Source: Bacteroidales bacterium (lineage in GTDB: Bacteria; Bacteroidota; Bacteroidia; Bacteroidales; UBA932). Taken from it: 64,000 bases of DNA. The DNA lies in contig JAGAFU010000001.1 of assembly GCA_017627955.1 (NCBI GenBank), positions 1 to 64,000 on the forward strand, given 5' to 3'. A program made the position numbers and the translations under genes. Shown here one piece after another: positions 1 through 8,660 of this stretch. Within the stretch, counting starts at the first letter, position 1, and every line of letters starts with the position of its first letter. The notes beneath the pieces were generated by a model that was given only the letters and a program-made list of their open reading frames with translations, did not search any database and was not told the DNA's origin.

Positions 1-33
1 AACAAGGTCCAGTCATATGACTGAACCTTGTTT
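1..33 (-). terminator. Probable terminator hairpin after tRNA-Asp
   Basis: AACAAGGT and ACCTTGTT form an inverted repeat around a second inner dyad (AGTCATATGACT). On the minus strand it follows the CCA end of tRNA-Asp directly. The expected T tract would lie beyond the left edge of the window, so the call is partial. Confidence 0.55.
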
Positions 34-34
34 T

Positions 35-112
35 TGGCGGTGCGGAAGGGGCTCGAACCCTCGACCTCCGGCGTGACAGGCCGGCATTCTAACCAAGCTG
101 AACTACCGCACC
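35..112 (-). tRNA. tRNA-Asp (anticodon GTC)
   Basis: The minus strand folds as a cloverleaf. The seven-base acceptor arm GGTGCGG pairs with CCGCACC. The anticodon arm CCGGC/GCCGG carries the loop CTGTCAC, which gives anticodon GTC. The T loop GGGTTCGAGCCC is canonical. A CCA end is encoded in the DNA after discriminator G, unlike the two Lys tRNAs at 58.1-58.3 kb, which lack it. Confidence 0.97.
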
Positions 113-196
113 AGAATTTAAAAGATCCGCATTTGGTCTCAAATGCGGATGCAAAGATAGTCAAAAATGCTGGGTAAGCAAATTTTTTTTCACTTT

Positions 197-631
197 TTAT
201 TTAATCTCGATGACCTTGTTGGCTTGAGGGACAACTTTCGGCTCGAGTTTAGGGATAGTCACGAGCAGTACACCGTTCTCAACAGTGGCGCTGATCTTCT
301 CCTTGTCAGCATCGTCAGGCAGAAGCATAGTCTGCTGGAACTTGGCGTAGGAGAACTCCCTGCGAAGGTAACGGCCCTTCTTCTTCTCGTCCTTGTTTTC
401 CTCTTTCTTCTCCATGTTGATCACGAGATCGCCCTCGTCATCGAGGCTTACCTTGAAATCATTCTTGGTCATACCAGGAGCCGCAAGCTGAAGCTCGTAA
501 CTGTGCTCGTTTTCTAAGACATTGATCGCGGGAGCGGTCGCGCTAGTCCTCTCGATCCAATTGTTGTCAAAGAAATCATTGAAAATGCTCGGCAACCAGT
601 TCTGGTTGTATCTTCTTGAAACAGGTAACAT
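197..631 (-). CDS. Hsp20/alpha-crystallin small heat-shock protein
   Basis: ATP-independent holdase chaperone of the cytoplasm that binds unfolding proteins and passes them to DnaK/ClpB. At 144 aa it is normal for bacterial Hsp20. A short N-terminal arm with FNDFFDNNW precedes the alpha-crystallin domain (about residues 35-135), with the family motif AAPGM near residue 50 and the closing motif ENGVLLVTIPK near residue 118. A C-terminal I-x-I tail (VIEIK) is present. The start at 631 is backed by an AGGAGG ribosome binding site a few bases upstream. It is a single gene. A sigma-54-like promoter and paired palindromes lie upstream (708-800), suggesting activator-dependent stress induction; that link is inference. 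Confidence 0.95.
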   Translation of the reverse strand: MLPVSRRYNQNWLPSIFNDFFDNNWIERTSATAPAINVLENEHSYELQLAAPGMTKNDFKVSLDDEGDLVINMEKKEENKDEKKKGRYLRREFSYAKFQQTMLLPDDADKEKISATVENGVLLVTIPKLEPKVVPQANKVIEIK

Positions 632-707
632 GATTAAAACCTCCTATAATTTTAAATTTCTATTTTTGTTTTCAACCCCGTCCTTTCGGGCGGACGCTTT
701 ATGGAAT

Positions 708-723
708 GGCAATCCCCGTACCA
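708..723 (-). promoter_or_regulatory. Candidate sigma-54 (-24/-12) promoter of the Hsp20 gene
   Basis: The minus strand reads TGGTACGGGGATTGCC, with GG and GC separated by exactly ten bases. This matches the RpoN consensus TGGCAC-N5-TTGC with one change in the -24 block. The predicted transcript start is near 697, leaving a leader of about 65 bases that contains the AGGAGG site. No TAnnTTTG box was seen between this element and the gene. Confidence 0.55.
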
Positions 724-747
724 GTGCCAAATTGTCCATAAAAAGCG

Positions 748-800
748 GACAAAATGTCATAACTGCCTGACTATTTGTCATTTAGCTATGACAAAATGTC
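748..800. promoter_or_regulatory. Paired GACAAAATGTC palindromes (candidate activator sites)
   Basis: Two identical copies of GACAAAATGTC start at 748 and 790, 42 bp apart (about four helical turns). A further inverted repeat, TTTGTCAT (774-781) with ATGACAAA (788-795), overlaps the second copy, and TGAC/GTCA half-sites occur at 768-780. The distance from the -24/-12 element suits an enhancer-binding activator. The cluster could instead serve the divergent gene at 880. Confidence 0.5.
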
Positions 801-836
801 CATTTCCACTATATGTCAGGTACGAGAACTTTTTCG

Positions 837-844
837 TATATTTG
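837..844 (+). promoter_or_regulatory. Bacteroidetes -7 box (TATATTTG) for the 880-7235 operon
   Basis: TATATTTG fits the TAnnTTTG -7 consensus of the primary Bacteroidetes sigma factor. Transcription would begin near 851, which argues for translation starting at 880/883 rather than at the in-frame ATG at 850. Confidence 0.6.
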
Positions 845-879
845 CGAGGATGATCTCTTCTTTTTTATTAAAAAGTTTT

Positions 880-1791
880 ATGATGAGACGATTATGGCTT
901 TTGGCGGTCGCCATGCTGGCGGCTTATGGTTTGATGGCGCAGGGAACGCCCGTTAATTATCCTTTACCACAGAATCCGGATACCTTGAGGATCCTGGCTG
1001 TCGGAAACAGTTTCTCGGATGACGGGACGGAATATGTCCCTGGTCTTCTGGAAGCCGCCGGAATCCATAATGTCATCATAGCGCGCCTCTATATCGGCGG
1101 ATGCTCTCTTGAGCGTCATTGCCGCGAGTATGAGGAGGAAACCAAGGATTATGTCTATTACAAGTCCACGAATAACAAATGGGTGACCGTCAGCAAGAAC
1201 GCCACGATCCTCGACGGACTCAAGGACGAACCGTGGGACATCATCACGGTTCAGGAAGTGTCCAATAATTCAGGTACTTACGACACTTACAAGATGTGGG
1301 CTCCGAAGCTTCTTTCCATCATCCGCAAAGAGGCCACCAACCCCAAGGCCGCCATCGTCTGGCACATGACATGGGCCTACGCGTCCAATTCGGACCATGG
1401 CGCATTCAAGTTCTATAACAAGGACCAGAAGACCATGTACGACGCGATTGTCAGCTGCGTGGACAGGGCGAGGACGGACTTTAATGTCCCTGTCGTTATA
1501 CCTTCAGGGATCGCGGTACAGATTGCCCGGGGAACAAGGCTCAATAACGAGAACCGGGTTCCGGCGGATTCCAAGGTCTATCAGCTTACCCGGGACGGAT
1601 TCCACCTCAGCCGCCAGCATGGCCGTTACATCGCCGCTTGCGTCTGGTTCGAGTCTCTGATCAAGCCCACCCTTGGAAAGTCGGTGAAGGGGAATCCCTA
1701 TCTTCTTGAAGATACTGAATATTCAATAACTAAAAAGGACGCCAAGCTTTGCCAGAAGTGCGCTGTCGAGGCAGTCAAGTCATATAAATAA
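880..1791 (+). CDS. Secreted DUF4886 (SGNH-like) hydrolase
   Basis: DUF4886 proteins are predicted SGNH/GDSL-type esterases; the natural substrate is unknown. The mature part opens with LRILAVGNSFSDDGTEY, the block I motif with the nucleophile Ser, and ends with DGFHLS, the block V Asp-x-x-His region. A hydrophobic signal peptide occupies about residues 1-22 (ending LMAQ). The reading frame is open from 775, but the -7 box at 837-844 places the transcript start near 851, so ATG 880 (303 aa) is chosen over upstream codons. The next gene starts 5 bp after the stop, so it heads an operon with the phosphorylase and uvrA. A role in deacetylating glycans is possible but not shown. Confidence 0.85.
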   Translation: MMRRLWLLAVAMLAAYGLMAQGTPVNYPLPQNPDTLRILAVGNSFSDDGTEYVPGLLEAAGIHNVIIARLYIGGCSLERHCREYEEETKDYVYYKSTNNKWVTVSKNATILDGLKDEPWDIITVQEVSNNSGTYDTYKMWAPKLLSIIRKEATNPKAAIVWHMTWAYASNSDHGAFKFYNKDQKTMYDAIVSCVDRARTDFNVPVVIPSGIAVQIARGTRLNNENRVPADSKVYQLTRDGFHLSRQHGRYIAACVWFESLIKPTLGKSVKGNPYLLEDTEYSITKKDAKLCQKCAVEAVKSYK

Positions 1792-1796
1792 TACAA

Positions 1797-2630
1797 ATGG
1801 ATCCAAGATTAGAAAGAATACATGGCGCTGCCAGTTATATTAAGGGAATACTTGAAGGAACCGGCCTGAGCCCTGTGGTGGGAATAGTCCTCGGTAGCGG
1901 TTTGGGCCGCCTTGTGGACCATATTACAGATCAAGTCACTATTCCTTACAAGAATATTCCAGGATTCCCCGTTTCTACGGCCATCGGGCATAAGGGCAAT
2001 TTCATCGTCGGGAAACTCGGAGGGAAGACGGTGATCGCCATGCAGGGGCGTCTGCATTACTACGAGGGCTATGACATGGACACCGTGGTACTTCCGATCA
2101 GGGTGATGAAGGTCCTGGGAATAGAGTACCTTTTCGTGTCGAATGCGGCAGGAGGAGTCAACACATCGTTCAGCATCGGTGATTTGATGGTCATTACTGA
2201 CCATATAAACCAGATCCCCAACCCGTTGATCGGCCCCAACATGGATGAGTTCGGCCCCAGGTTCCCCGATATGACCAGACCGTATGACCCGAGTCTTGTG
2301 GCCTTGGCCGGGCAGATAGCCTCCGAACTTGGAATAGAATTGAGGAAAGGTGTGTATTTCGCATGTACCGGCCCGACTTACGAGACCCCGCATGAATATA
2401 AGTACATGCGAATTGTCGGGGCTGACGCGGTCGGAATGTCCACGACTCCCGAAGTCATTGTGGCCCGTCATGCGGGCATCCCCGTGTTCGGAGTCTCGGT
2501 TATCACGGATGTCGCCCATGAGGATGAGGACTCGGACTATGTCACTGACGGTGAGGAGATTATCCGTCAGGCTGACGCCGCCGCCACAAAGATGATAACC
2601 CTTTTCAAGACCATCATCGAGAGGATTTGA
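1797..2630 (+). CDS. Purine nucleoside phosphorylase (trimeric, PNP family)
   Basis: Cytoplasmic phosphorolysis of purine nucleosides to base and ribose-1-phosphate for salvage. At 277 aa it has the usual trimer length. Recognisable sites are the phosphate loop VLGSGLG near residue 32, GHKGN, the QGRLHYYEG block (Arg, His, Tyr), the base-binding YETPHE and GMSTTPE. The position equal to human Asn243 is Asp238 here (VITDVAHED rather than ITN). That exchange in the human enzyme is known to admit adenosine, so specificity may differ from strict 6-oxopurine use. The stop TGA at 2628 is followed within 2 bp by the uvrA start codon. Confidence 0.95.
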   Translation: MDPRLERIHGAASYIKGILEGTGLSPVVGIVLGSGLGRLVDHITDQVTIPYKNIPGFPVSTAIGHKGNFIVGKLGGKTVIAMQGRLHYYEGYDMDTVVLPIRVMKVLGIEYLFVSNAAGGVNTSFSIGDLMVITDHINQIPNPLIGPNMDEFGPRFPDMTRPYDPSLVALAGQIASELGIELRKGVYFACTGPTYETPHEYKYMRIVGADAVGMSTTPEVIVARHAGIPVFGVSVITDVAHEDEDSDYVTDGEEIIRQADAAATKMITLFKTIIERI

Positions 2631-2632
2631 AT

Positions 2633-5509
2633 ATGCCGGAAGAGGGCAATATCATCATAAGGGGGGCAAAGGTCAACAACCTCAAGGACATCACGGTAGA
2701 GATTCCGCGGAACAAGTTTGTGGTTGTGACCGGTATCTCCGGCTCTGGAAAATCATCCCTGGCGTTCGACACCCTTTTCGCCGAAGGGCAGAGGAGGTTC
2801 GCCGAAAGTCTCAGCTCGTACGCGAGGCAGTTCCTTGGGAGGATGAGCAAGCCGGACGTGGAATCCATTGAAGGCATTCCTCCAGCTATCGCGATAGAGC
2901 AGAAAGTCAATATCAAGAACCCTCGCTCGACTGTTGCTACTACCACGGAAATATATGATTATCTTAGGATTATCTTTGCCAGGATAGGTCGGACATATTC
3001 CCCGGTAAGTGGCCGTGAGGTCAAATGCCATGGCCAAGCGGACGTTATGGCGAGCATTCTTTCCGGAGATTCCAGGACTGTCTATATTCTAGCTGACCTT
3101 GATTGGGAGTCGAGGGATGATAAGGTCGAGCTGATGCTCCGGCTTAAGGAGGAAGGTTATTCGCGATTCTTCGGCCCGGATGGTGTCATCCGTATTGAGG
3201 ACATAATGAGGATGGCTGACAAGGGGGAATATCCCAGTGAGCTCTATCTCCTTATAGACCGTCTTAAACTCCCTGTTTTCAAGGCCTGTCTCCCTTATAC
3301 GGATGAGGGCGAGCCATGGCAGCAGGCCGATTGGGAGGATTTGAAGACGAGGCTCCGCTCATCGATCGACAACGCTTTCAGGGAAGGCGGAGGTAAACTG
3401 GTCTTGGTCAAGGATGCTGGCAGGGAGGAGTTTTCCAACCGTTTTGAGCTGGATGGGATGACATTCAGGGAGCCTGACGAGTATTTGTTCTCTTTCAACA
3501 GTCCCTTGGGCGCGTGCCCTGTCTGCGGGGGATTGGGGAAGATTATCGGAGTCAGCGAGGATCTTGTTATCCCGGACAAGAGCAAGAGTATATATGACGG
3601 TGCAATCGCATGCTGGAGAGGCGACAAGATGGGGTGGTTCAAGGACCATCTTGTGGAAGTCGCTGAAAGATACCATATTCCCATCTTCGAACCTTATTGC
3701 AACCTGTCGCAGGAGGTAAAAGACATTATCTGGAACGGGCACAGTGTCGAGGGTGATGAGAATTCCATCGTCGGGATAAACGAGTTTTTCTCCTGGGTTG
3801 AGGCCAATCGCTACAAGATCCAGTACAAGTATATGCTCAGCCGCTTCTCCGGAAGGACGACTTGTCATGCGTGCCATGGGTCGAGACTTCGCCCTGAAGC
3901 TTTGTACGTCAAGGTGGGCGGGAAGAATATCGCGGAGTTGCTCGACATGAATGTCGAGGAGCTTCTGGCTTTCTTCGCCAAGCTGGAACTGACTGATTAT
4001 GAATATGGAATAGTCCATAAAGCGGTTGAGGAGATCATTTCCCGCCTGAGATACATCAGCGATGTCGGACTTTCTTACCTTACCTTGAGCCGTGCCTGCA
4101 ACACCCTCTCCGGTGGTGAGAGCCAGAGAATCAACCTGGTTACCGCCTTGGGCAGTTCCCTCGTCGGATCCATGTATATTCTCGACGAGCCAAGCATCGG
4201 TTTGCATCCCCGGGATACCGACCGATTGATTTCTGTCCTGAGAAAATTGAGGGATATCGGGAACACGGTTGTTGTCGTCGAGCACGATGAGGAGATCATC
4301 AGGGCCGCTGACATGCTGATTGACATGGGACCGCTCGCGGGCATCGATGGAGGACAGATTGTCTTTCAGGGCAAGATCCCCTCGAGGATCCCCAAGGCCT
4401 CCCTTTCGCGATCCCTCACCTTGCAATACATCTCCGGCTCCCGGAAGCGTTATGTCAGGGAAAAACGCCGCTGGAACTATTCGATCAATGTCGAAGGTGC
4501 TATGGAGCATAACCTCAAAGATATTGACGTGAAGTTCCCCCTCGGCGTCCTTACAGTCGTCTCGGGAGTGAGCGGTTCCGGTAAGTCGTCACTTGTCGGA
4601 GACATCTTGTATCCGGCGCTTTACAGGAGGTTGAACCAGACGGGGGACCTGCCTGGAGTGTTCCGGAAACTCTCCGGAAATCTGGACCGCATCACGAGGG
4701 TTGAGTATGTCGACCAGAATCCGATCGGGAAAAGCTCCCGCTCCAATGCGGTGACCTATCTGAAAGTATATGACGACATCCGTAAGCTTTTGTCGGACCA
4801 GCAATATGCCAAGATAAACGGTTACACGCCATCGTTCTTCTCATTCAATCAGGAAGGTGGACGTTGCCCCGAGTGCCAGGGAGACGGATTCGTGAGAATC
4901 CCGATGCAATTTATGGCTGATGTGACGATGGTCTGCGAGTCTTGTGGTGGCAAGAGGTTCAAGCCAGACATCCTTGAGGTCCGCTATAAGGGTAAGAATA
5001 TTGATGATATCCTCGGGATGAGCGTCGAGGAGGCCATCTCGTTCTTCGGATCGCAGGAAGACCTTCTCTCGCGGCAGATAGCCCATAAGCTTCAGCCTCT
5101 GGTGGAAGTCGGACTATCTTATATCAAGCTTGGCCAGAGCTCTTCCACCCTATCAGGAGGAGAGAGCCAGAGGATAAAGCTCGCTTATTTCCTGGCTTTG
5201 AGCGAGGATTCGGCCTCCGTCCGTAAGGAAAAGATCATGTTCCTGTTCGATGAGCCGACCACCGGACTGCATTTCTACGATGTGGAGAAGCTGTTGAAGG
5301 CTTTCGACGCGCTTCTCGACAAGGGACACACCGTGATTGTCGTGGAGCATAACATGGATGTGATCAGGGCCGCGGACTGGGTCATAGATCTTGGCCCGGA
5401 TGCTGGAGACAGAGGAGGAAATATCGTGTTCGCCGGCACACCGGAGAGTCTTGCCTCCAGCGAGTCCTCGTACACCGCGGAATATTTACGCCAATCCGAC
5501 TCAAGATGA
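2633..5509 (+). CDS. uvrA: UvrABC excinuclease subunit A
   Basis: DNA-damage recognition ATPase of nucleotide excision repair; it dimerises, loads UvrB and leaves. The 958 aa hold both ABC-type ATPase halves. Walker [10 protein letters not shown] lies at about 34-42 with signature LSGGESQRI near 493. The second Walker [10 protein letters not shown] is near 645, with its signature near 841. Zinc modules are CPVC (about 296) with CHAC (about 412), and CPEC (745) with CESC (768). An upstream in-frame TTG exists at 2627, but ATG 2633 is the better start. It overlaps the downstream glycosyltransferase by ATGA. Co-operonic position with PNP and sugar-transfer genes is unusual for uvrA. Confidence 0.97.
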   Translation: MPEEGNIIIRGAKVNNLKDITVEIPRNKFVVVTGISGSGKSSLAFDTLFAEGQRRFAESLSSYARQFLGRMSKPDVESIEGIPPAIAIEQKVNIKNPRSTVATTTEIYDYLRIIFARIGRTYSPVSGREVKCHGQADVMASILSGDSRTVYILADLDWESRDDKVELMLRLKEEGYSRFFGPDGVIRIEDIMRMADKGEYPSELYLLIDRLKLPVFKACLPYTDEGEPWQQADWEDLKTRLRSSIDNAFREGGGKLVLVKDAGREEFSNRFELDGMTFREPDEYLFSFNSPLGACPVCGGLGKIIGVSEDLVIPDKSKSIYDGAIACWRGDKMGWFKDHLVEVAERYHIPIFEPYCNLSQEVKDIIWNGHSVEGDENSIVGINEFFSWVEANRYKIQYKYMLSRFSGRTTCHACHGSRLRPEALYVKVGGKNIAELLDMNVEELLAFFAKLELTDYEYGIVHKAVEEIISRLRYISDVGLSYLTLSRACNTLSGGESQRINLVTALGSSLVGSMYILDEPSIGLHPRDTDRLISVLRKLRDIGNTVVVVEHDEEIIRAADMLIDMGPLAGIDGGQIVFQGKIPSRIPKASLSRSLTLQYISGSRKRYVREKRRWNYSINVEGAMEHNLKDIDVKFPLGVLTVVSGVSGSGKSSLVGDILYPALYRRLNQTGDLPGVFRKLSGNLDRITRVEYVDQNPIGKSSRSNAVTYLKVYDDIRKLLSDQQYAKINGYTPSFFSFNQEGGRCPECQGDGFVRIPMQFMADVTMVCESCGGKRFKPDILEVRYKGKNIDDILGMSVEEAISFFGSQEDLLSRQIAHKLQPLVEVGLSYIKLGQSSSTLSGGESQRIKLAYFLALSEDSASVRKEKIMFLFDEPTTGLHFYDVEKLLKAFDALLDKGHTVIVVEHNMDVIRAADWVIDLGPDAGDRGGNIVFAGTPESLASSESSYTAEYLRQSDSR

Positions 5510-6354
5510 GAAAGTTCCTGTCAAATCTGGCCCGGGCTGTCGCCGAGGTTTCCCTGCCATTGTGGATCCGCCGGAAACCATCTCTTGAAGGCGTTAAGCT
5601 TTCTGGAGACGAACGGGGAGTGGTCGTGTCTTTGACGTCCTTCCCGGCTCGCATCAGAAAGGTCTGGATCACTCTGGAATCATTGTTCCGTCAGACACGT
5701 CGGCCGGACAGGATAGTCCTCACCCTGACCGAGGATGAGTTCCCCGGAGGGATCAATGACTTGCCTGAATCCTTGGCTCCATATCTTGCCAGGGGAGTGG
5801 AAGTCGTTTTCCTCCCGTACAACCTCAAATGTCACAACAAGTATTGTCATTCCCTCGCGGCCTTCCCTGACGCTGTCGTCATAACCGTGGACGATGACTG
5901 TTATTACCGGAGCGACACTATCGAGAGGCTTCTCGCCCTTCACCGGAAGTATCCAGGAGCGGTCTGCTGCAATATCGCGGCGGTAATAGATCCTTCCCAT
6001 TTCCATGAATATTCATTCTGGAAGAAATCTTCGGAAGAGAGCGGTCCCTCCAACCTTAATGTCGCGCTTGGCTTTGCCGGGGTCCTGTACCCCTCCGGTT
6101 TACCTCTGGACAGGATTCTTGACCGGGAGACTGCAGCCAGGCTCGTCCCGACAGCTGATGACCTTTGGCTTAAAGCGGTGGAGATGGCTTCCGGTATTGG
6201 TGTGGCCTGCGGTGGATTTTTCCCTAAACCTCTGACCATCAAGAGCTCGCAGGTCGTTTCCCTGAGAAGCAAGAACAAGGGGCCAGAAAACCGGAATGAC
6301 CTGCAGTGGAGCGCCTTGGACGAATATTTCGGGTTAAGTAAGATTATCTCTTGA
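5506..6354 (+). CDS. Glycosyltransferase (family 2-like, GT-A fold)
   Basis: Predicted nucleotide-sugar transferase. Near the N terminus VVVSLTSFPARI begins a Rossmann-like half, followed by TLESLFRQTRRPDRIVLTL, typical of GT2-like enzymes. VVITVDDDCYY (about residues 124-134) supplies the metal-binding DxD. A later TADDLWLKAVEMA block resembles the acceptor-site ED motif. At 282 aa it has no membrane segments and is probably cytoplasmic or peripheral. It starts inside the uvrA stop (ATGA) and its own stop overlaps the TTG start of the Stealth gene, so the three are translationally coupled. Acceptor and donor are not deducible; pairing with a Stealth enzyme suggests synthesis of a surface glycan. 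Confidence 0.8.
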   Translation: MRKFLSNLARAVAEVSLPLWIRRKPSLEGVKLSGDERGVVVSLTSFPARIRKVWITLESLFRQTRRPDRIVLTLTEDEFPGGINDLPESLAPYLARGVEVVFLPYNLKCHNKYCHSLAAFPDAVVITVDDDCYYRSDTIERLLALHRKYPGAVCCNIAAVIDPSHFHEYSFWKKSSEESGPSNLNVALGFAGVLYPSGLPLDRILDRETAARLVPTADDLWLKAVEMASGIGVACGGFFPKPLTIKSSQVVSLRSKNKGPENRNDLQWSALDEYFGLSKIIS

Positions 6355-7235
6355 TTGTGGATGCTGTCATCACATATGTCAATGGGCAGGATCCTGTCTG
6401 GCAGGCCGAGTACGCCTCGGCTGTGGGAGGTGATGCCCTCAGCAAACGCTACAGGGACTGGGGCACGTTACGCTATCTTCTGAGAGGTATCGAGAGGCAT
6501 ATTCCTTCTGTCGAAAACGTGTTTCTTCTCGTGTCAGGGGAGTCGCAGGTGCCATCGTGGATCAACCGTTCAACGGTCCGGGTCGTCGCCCATGACGAGA
6601 TTATCCCCAGGCATTTCCTTCCGACTTTTAACAGCACTACCATTGAGATGTATTTGCACAGGATTCCTGGATTGTCCGAGGAATTCCTGTATTTCAATGA
6701 CGACATGTTCCCGGTTATGGATTGTGTCCATGATGATTTTTTCAATTCCGGGAAGGCTGTGATAGGTTTCGCCAGGCATCTGTTCGCCGGAGGCAAGTAC
6801 AAGAAAAGGGTCCGTAATTCAGACAGGATGGCTCGCAAGGCTCTAGGAAAACGTCCGGGATTGTTTTTCGTCCGCCCTCAGCACACCTGTTCGCCGATGC
6901 TGAGAAGCGAAAGCGAGAAGCTGTACTCTCTCTGCGAGGAAGACATTTCCGGCGTCGTGTCACGGTTGAGGACGACCAGGAACTTCAATCAGTATCTGTT
7001 CCTGGATTATCTCTATTATCAAGGCAAGACAGTAAAAGGGAAGATCTCGAACAAGCATCTTTCTCCTGCTGTCCATGGTCCCGGGACAATCGCGGCCAAT
7101 ATTCTGACTCCTACGACTAAATTGTTGTGTATCAACGATGTGAATATGTCGGATGCGGACTTTGAAATCTATAGGGAATCTGTTGTCAAAGCTTTCGGTT
7201 CCCATTTCCCCTCTAAATCCCGTTTTGAATTATAA
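6351..7235 (+). CDS. Stealth-family sugar-1-phosphate transferase
   Basis: Stealth proteins transfer hexose-1-phosphate to build phosphodiester-linked surface polysaccharides. Conserved region 1 is DAVITYVNGQDPVW (about residues 4-17). Region 2 runs from RYRDWGTLRYLLRGIE through STTIEMYLHRIPGLSEEFLYFNDDMF, with the typical FNDD. Region 3 likely covers the HTCSPMLRSE area. It is 294 aa. The start is non-ATG: TTG 6351 (overlapping the previous stop) or GTG 6357. It ends the operon, and a long inverted repeat follows the stop at once. No capsule locus is nearby, so the two-gene transferase module stands apart from other envelope genes. Confidence 0.88.
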   Translation: MIVDAVITYVNGQDPVWQAEYASAVGGDALSKRYRDWGTLRYLLRGIERHIPSVENVFLLVSGESQVPSWINRSTVRVVAHDEIIPRHFLPTFNSTTIEMYLHRIPGLSEEFLYFNDDMFPVMDCVHDDFFNSGKAVIGFARHLFAGGKYKKRVRNSDRMARKALGKRPGLFFVRPQHTCSPMLRSESEKLYSLCEEDISGVVSRLRTTRNFNQYLFLDYLYYQGKTVKGKISNKHLSPAVHGPGTIAANILTPTTKLLCINDVNMSDADFEIYRESVVKAFGSHFPSKSRFEL

Positions 7236-7236
7236 T

Positions 7237-7333
7237 AAATCCCGCCCGGTACGGGTGTGGTGTGGATGAAATCTGAAGCATAGGGCAGGCGGCAGAACGC
7301 CACCTTAAGCAGTCAAGAATCCGGGCGGGATTT
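7237..7333 (+). repeat. Long hairpin element: 13-bp perfect arms around a 71-nt structured interior
   Basis: AAATCCCGCCCGG (7237-7249) is perfectly complementary to CCGGGCGGGATTT (7321-7333). Inside is a second small hairpin, GGCG-GCAGAA-CGCC. The element begins one base after the Stealth stop codon. There is no T run after the right arm, so it is not a plain terminator. It may be a 3' RNA structure, a small RNA or a miniature mobile repeat. I do not recognise the family. Confidence 0.6.
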
Positions 7334-7443
7334 GTATACGCGAAGTTAGCATGCCCGTGTGATGGATTTCCTGATGATAAAAAACTAATGCTCAAGTTTT
7401 TAAGTTTTTTATTGAAACTGTGGTAAAATTCCGGAATACGTTG

Positions 7444-7451
7444 TAAATTTG
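7444..7451 (+). promoter_or_regulatory. -7 box (TAAATTTG) of the DUF47 gene
   Basis: TAAATTTG matches TAnnTTTG. The predicted transcript start near 7458 leaves a leader of about 34 bases before ATG 7492, and rules against the upstream TTG at 7459 as start. Confidence 0.55.
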
Positions 7452-7491
7452 GAAAATCTTGCCGGGGGTTCCGGAGATATTTCTTTTTTTT

Positions 7492-8151
7492 ATGGGACTG
7501 TTAAAAAATATTAAGATCGCTTTGAGGGGAGGGAAGCACGAATATGTCCCGATCCTCATACAGCAGGCTGATTTTATCTCAAAATCTTCCTCGCTCTTAG
7601 CGACCATGTTCTCGTCTTCAGATCCTGAGTTATGGGAGAGCTATGAGAAGGAGATTAAGTCGTGCGAGGTCCAGGGAGATGCCTTGCTAAATGAGTTCCA
7701 CGAGATGCTGTCAGGTGGTCTGATAATGCAGATCAACAAGCTGGACCTTCAGTCCGTTTCAATGGCGATGGATGATTGCGTCGATGTCATCAAGGACACC
7801 GCCAAAGCGGTACTGATTTACAAACCAGAACATATTGACAGCCAATTGGAAGAGTTGTCCCAACTGGCCAAGGCGCAGTCGGAGGCCCTAAGGGAAATGT
7901 TCCCTCTGTTGATAGATATTCGCCGCAACCTTTCCGCTATTTCCTTGTGCTGCGACCGGGTTACTGAGCTTGAGCATGCCGCGGATGAGGCTTATGAGGA
8001 ATATATCGGTTTCATATTCGGCAATGTGGATGATGTCCGCGAGCTGATAAAATACAAGAATCTCGCTGAGATGCTTGAGAACACCACAGACGCTCATAAG
8101 AAGATCTCCGACAGGGTCAGGAACCTTCTTTTGAATTATTTGTCGGATTAA
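7492..8151 (+). CDS. DUF47 / PhoU-like phosphate transport regulator
   Basis: Family of helical-bundle proteins related to PhoU, usually encoded beside a PiT phosphate permease and thought to control it. The 219 aa are nearly all alpha-helical with heptad-like repeats. Acidic and polar clusters such as EIKSCEVQGDALLNEF and VTELEHAADEAYEEY (about 145-165) are typical metal-binding stretches of PhoU-type bundles. There is no signal peptide, so it is cytoplasmic. ATG 7492 follows a -7 box by 40 bp and is preferred to TTG 7459. No pit gene lies in this window: the upstream neighbour is a Stealth gene and the downstream one is convergent with a 4-bp overlap. Confidence 0.85.
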   Translation: MGLLKNIKIALRGGKHEYVPILIQQADFISKSSSLLATMFSSSDPELWESYEKEIKSCEVQGDALLNEFHEMLSGGLIMQINKLDLQSVSMAMDDCVDVIKDTAKAVLIYKPEHIDSQLEELSQLAKAQSEALREMFPLLIDIRRNLSAISLCCDRVTELEHAADEAYEEYIGFIFGNVDDVRELIKYKNLAEMLENTTDAHKKISDRVRNLLLNYLSD

Positions 8152-8660
8152 TCGTCGAGGCTTACGCGCATGTCCCCGGAATAGCTGATCGACTCCCGGT
8201 TGCGTGCGCGGACATCGATAGAGGCCTTTCCGTTCGTGAATACCACGATGACGAACACCAGGTTGTCCTCGCCATTATTAGTGGCGATAGTGATCTGTCT
8301 TCTGTCCGGCTTCGGCATAGTCTCGATGTAGTCGCTTATCTTCGACTCGAAGTTCATACCCTTTCCTCCACCGTAAGGAACGTTCCACGCCTGGCCGAAG
8401 TAGGGTAGACGGGAGATCAGAAAGTCTTCCTTCACCTCGAGCGAGAAACTGTTGACGTTTCTGGACGGTCCCCGGAGAGGATTCATCTGGTTGACATCGA
8501 TGATGAATTCCCTGTTATCAAGGTCATCCTGGATTTTCGCCTCTATCTTGGCTTTTTCTTCCGGAGTCATTCGCAGGGCGGCGCAGCTTGCCGCGGCAAA
8601 TGCCATTATGGCTGTCGCGAGGATGAATATGAATTTTCTCATGGCGGTAGTGATTGTCAT
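8148..8660 (-). CDS. DUF4251 lipoprotein
   Basis: Small Bacteroidetes-specific envelope protein of unknown function. A lipoprotein signal is visible: the second Met begins MRKFIFILA and a hydrophobic run ends at AASC, the lipobox. The mature domain holds the DUF4251 pattern REFIIDVNQMNPLRGPSRNVNSF followed by a glycine-rich stretch (YGGGKGMNFESK) and C-terminal beta strands. Translation may start at 8660, whose ATG overlaps the transglycosylase stop (ATGA; 170 aa), or at 8642 (164 aa), which gives the more usual signal peptide. It is the last gene of the folE-trpS-transglycosylase operon and converges on the DUF47 gene. Confidence 0.82.
   Translation of the reverse strand: MTITTAMRKFIFILATAIMAFAAASCAALRMTPEEKAKIEAKIQDDLDNREFIIDVNQMNPLRGPSRNVNSFSLEVKEDFLISRLPYFGQAWNVPYGGGKGMNFESKISDYIETMPKPDRRQITIATNNGEDNLVFVIVVFTNGKASIDVRARNRESISYSGDMRVSLDD

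Noticed and set aside
3359..4510. Minus-strand 383-aa open frame under uvrA
   Set aside because: A shadow frame of a GC-rich gene: no family features and wholly inside uvrA. The same applies to long antisense frames at 19101-20180 and 39638-40591.
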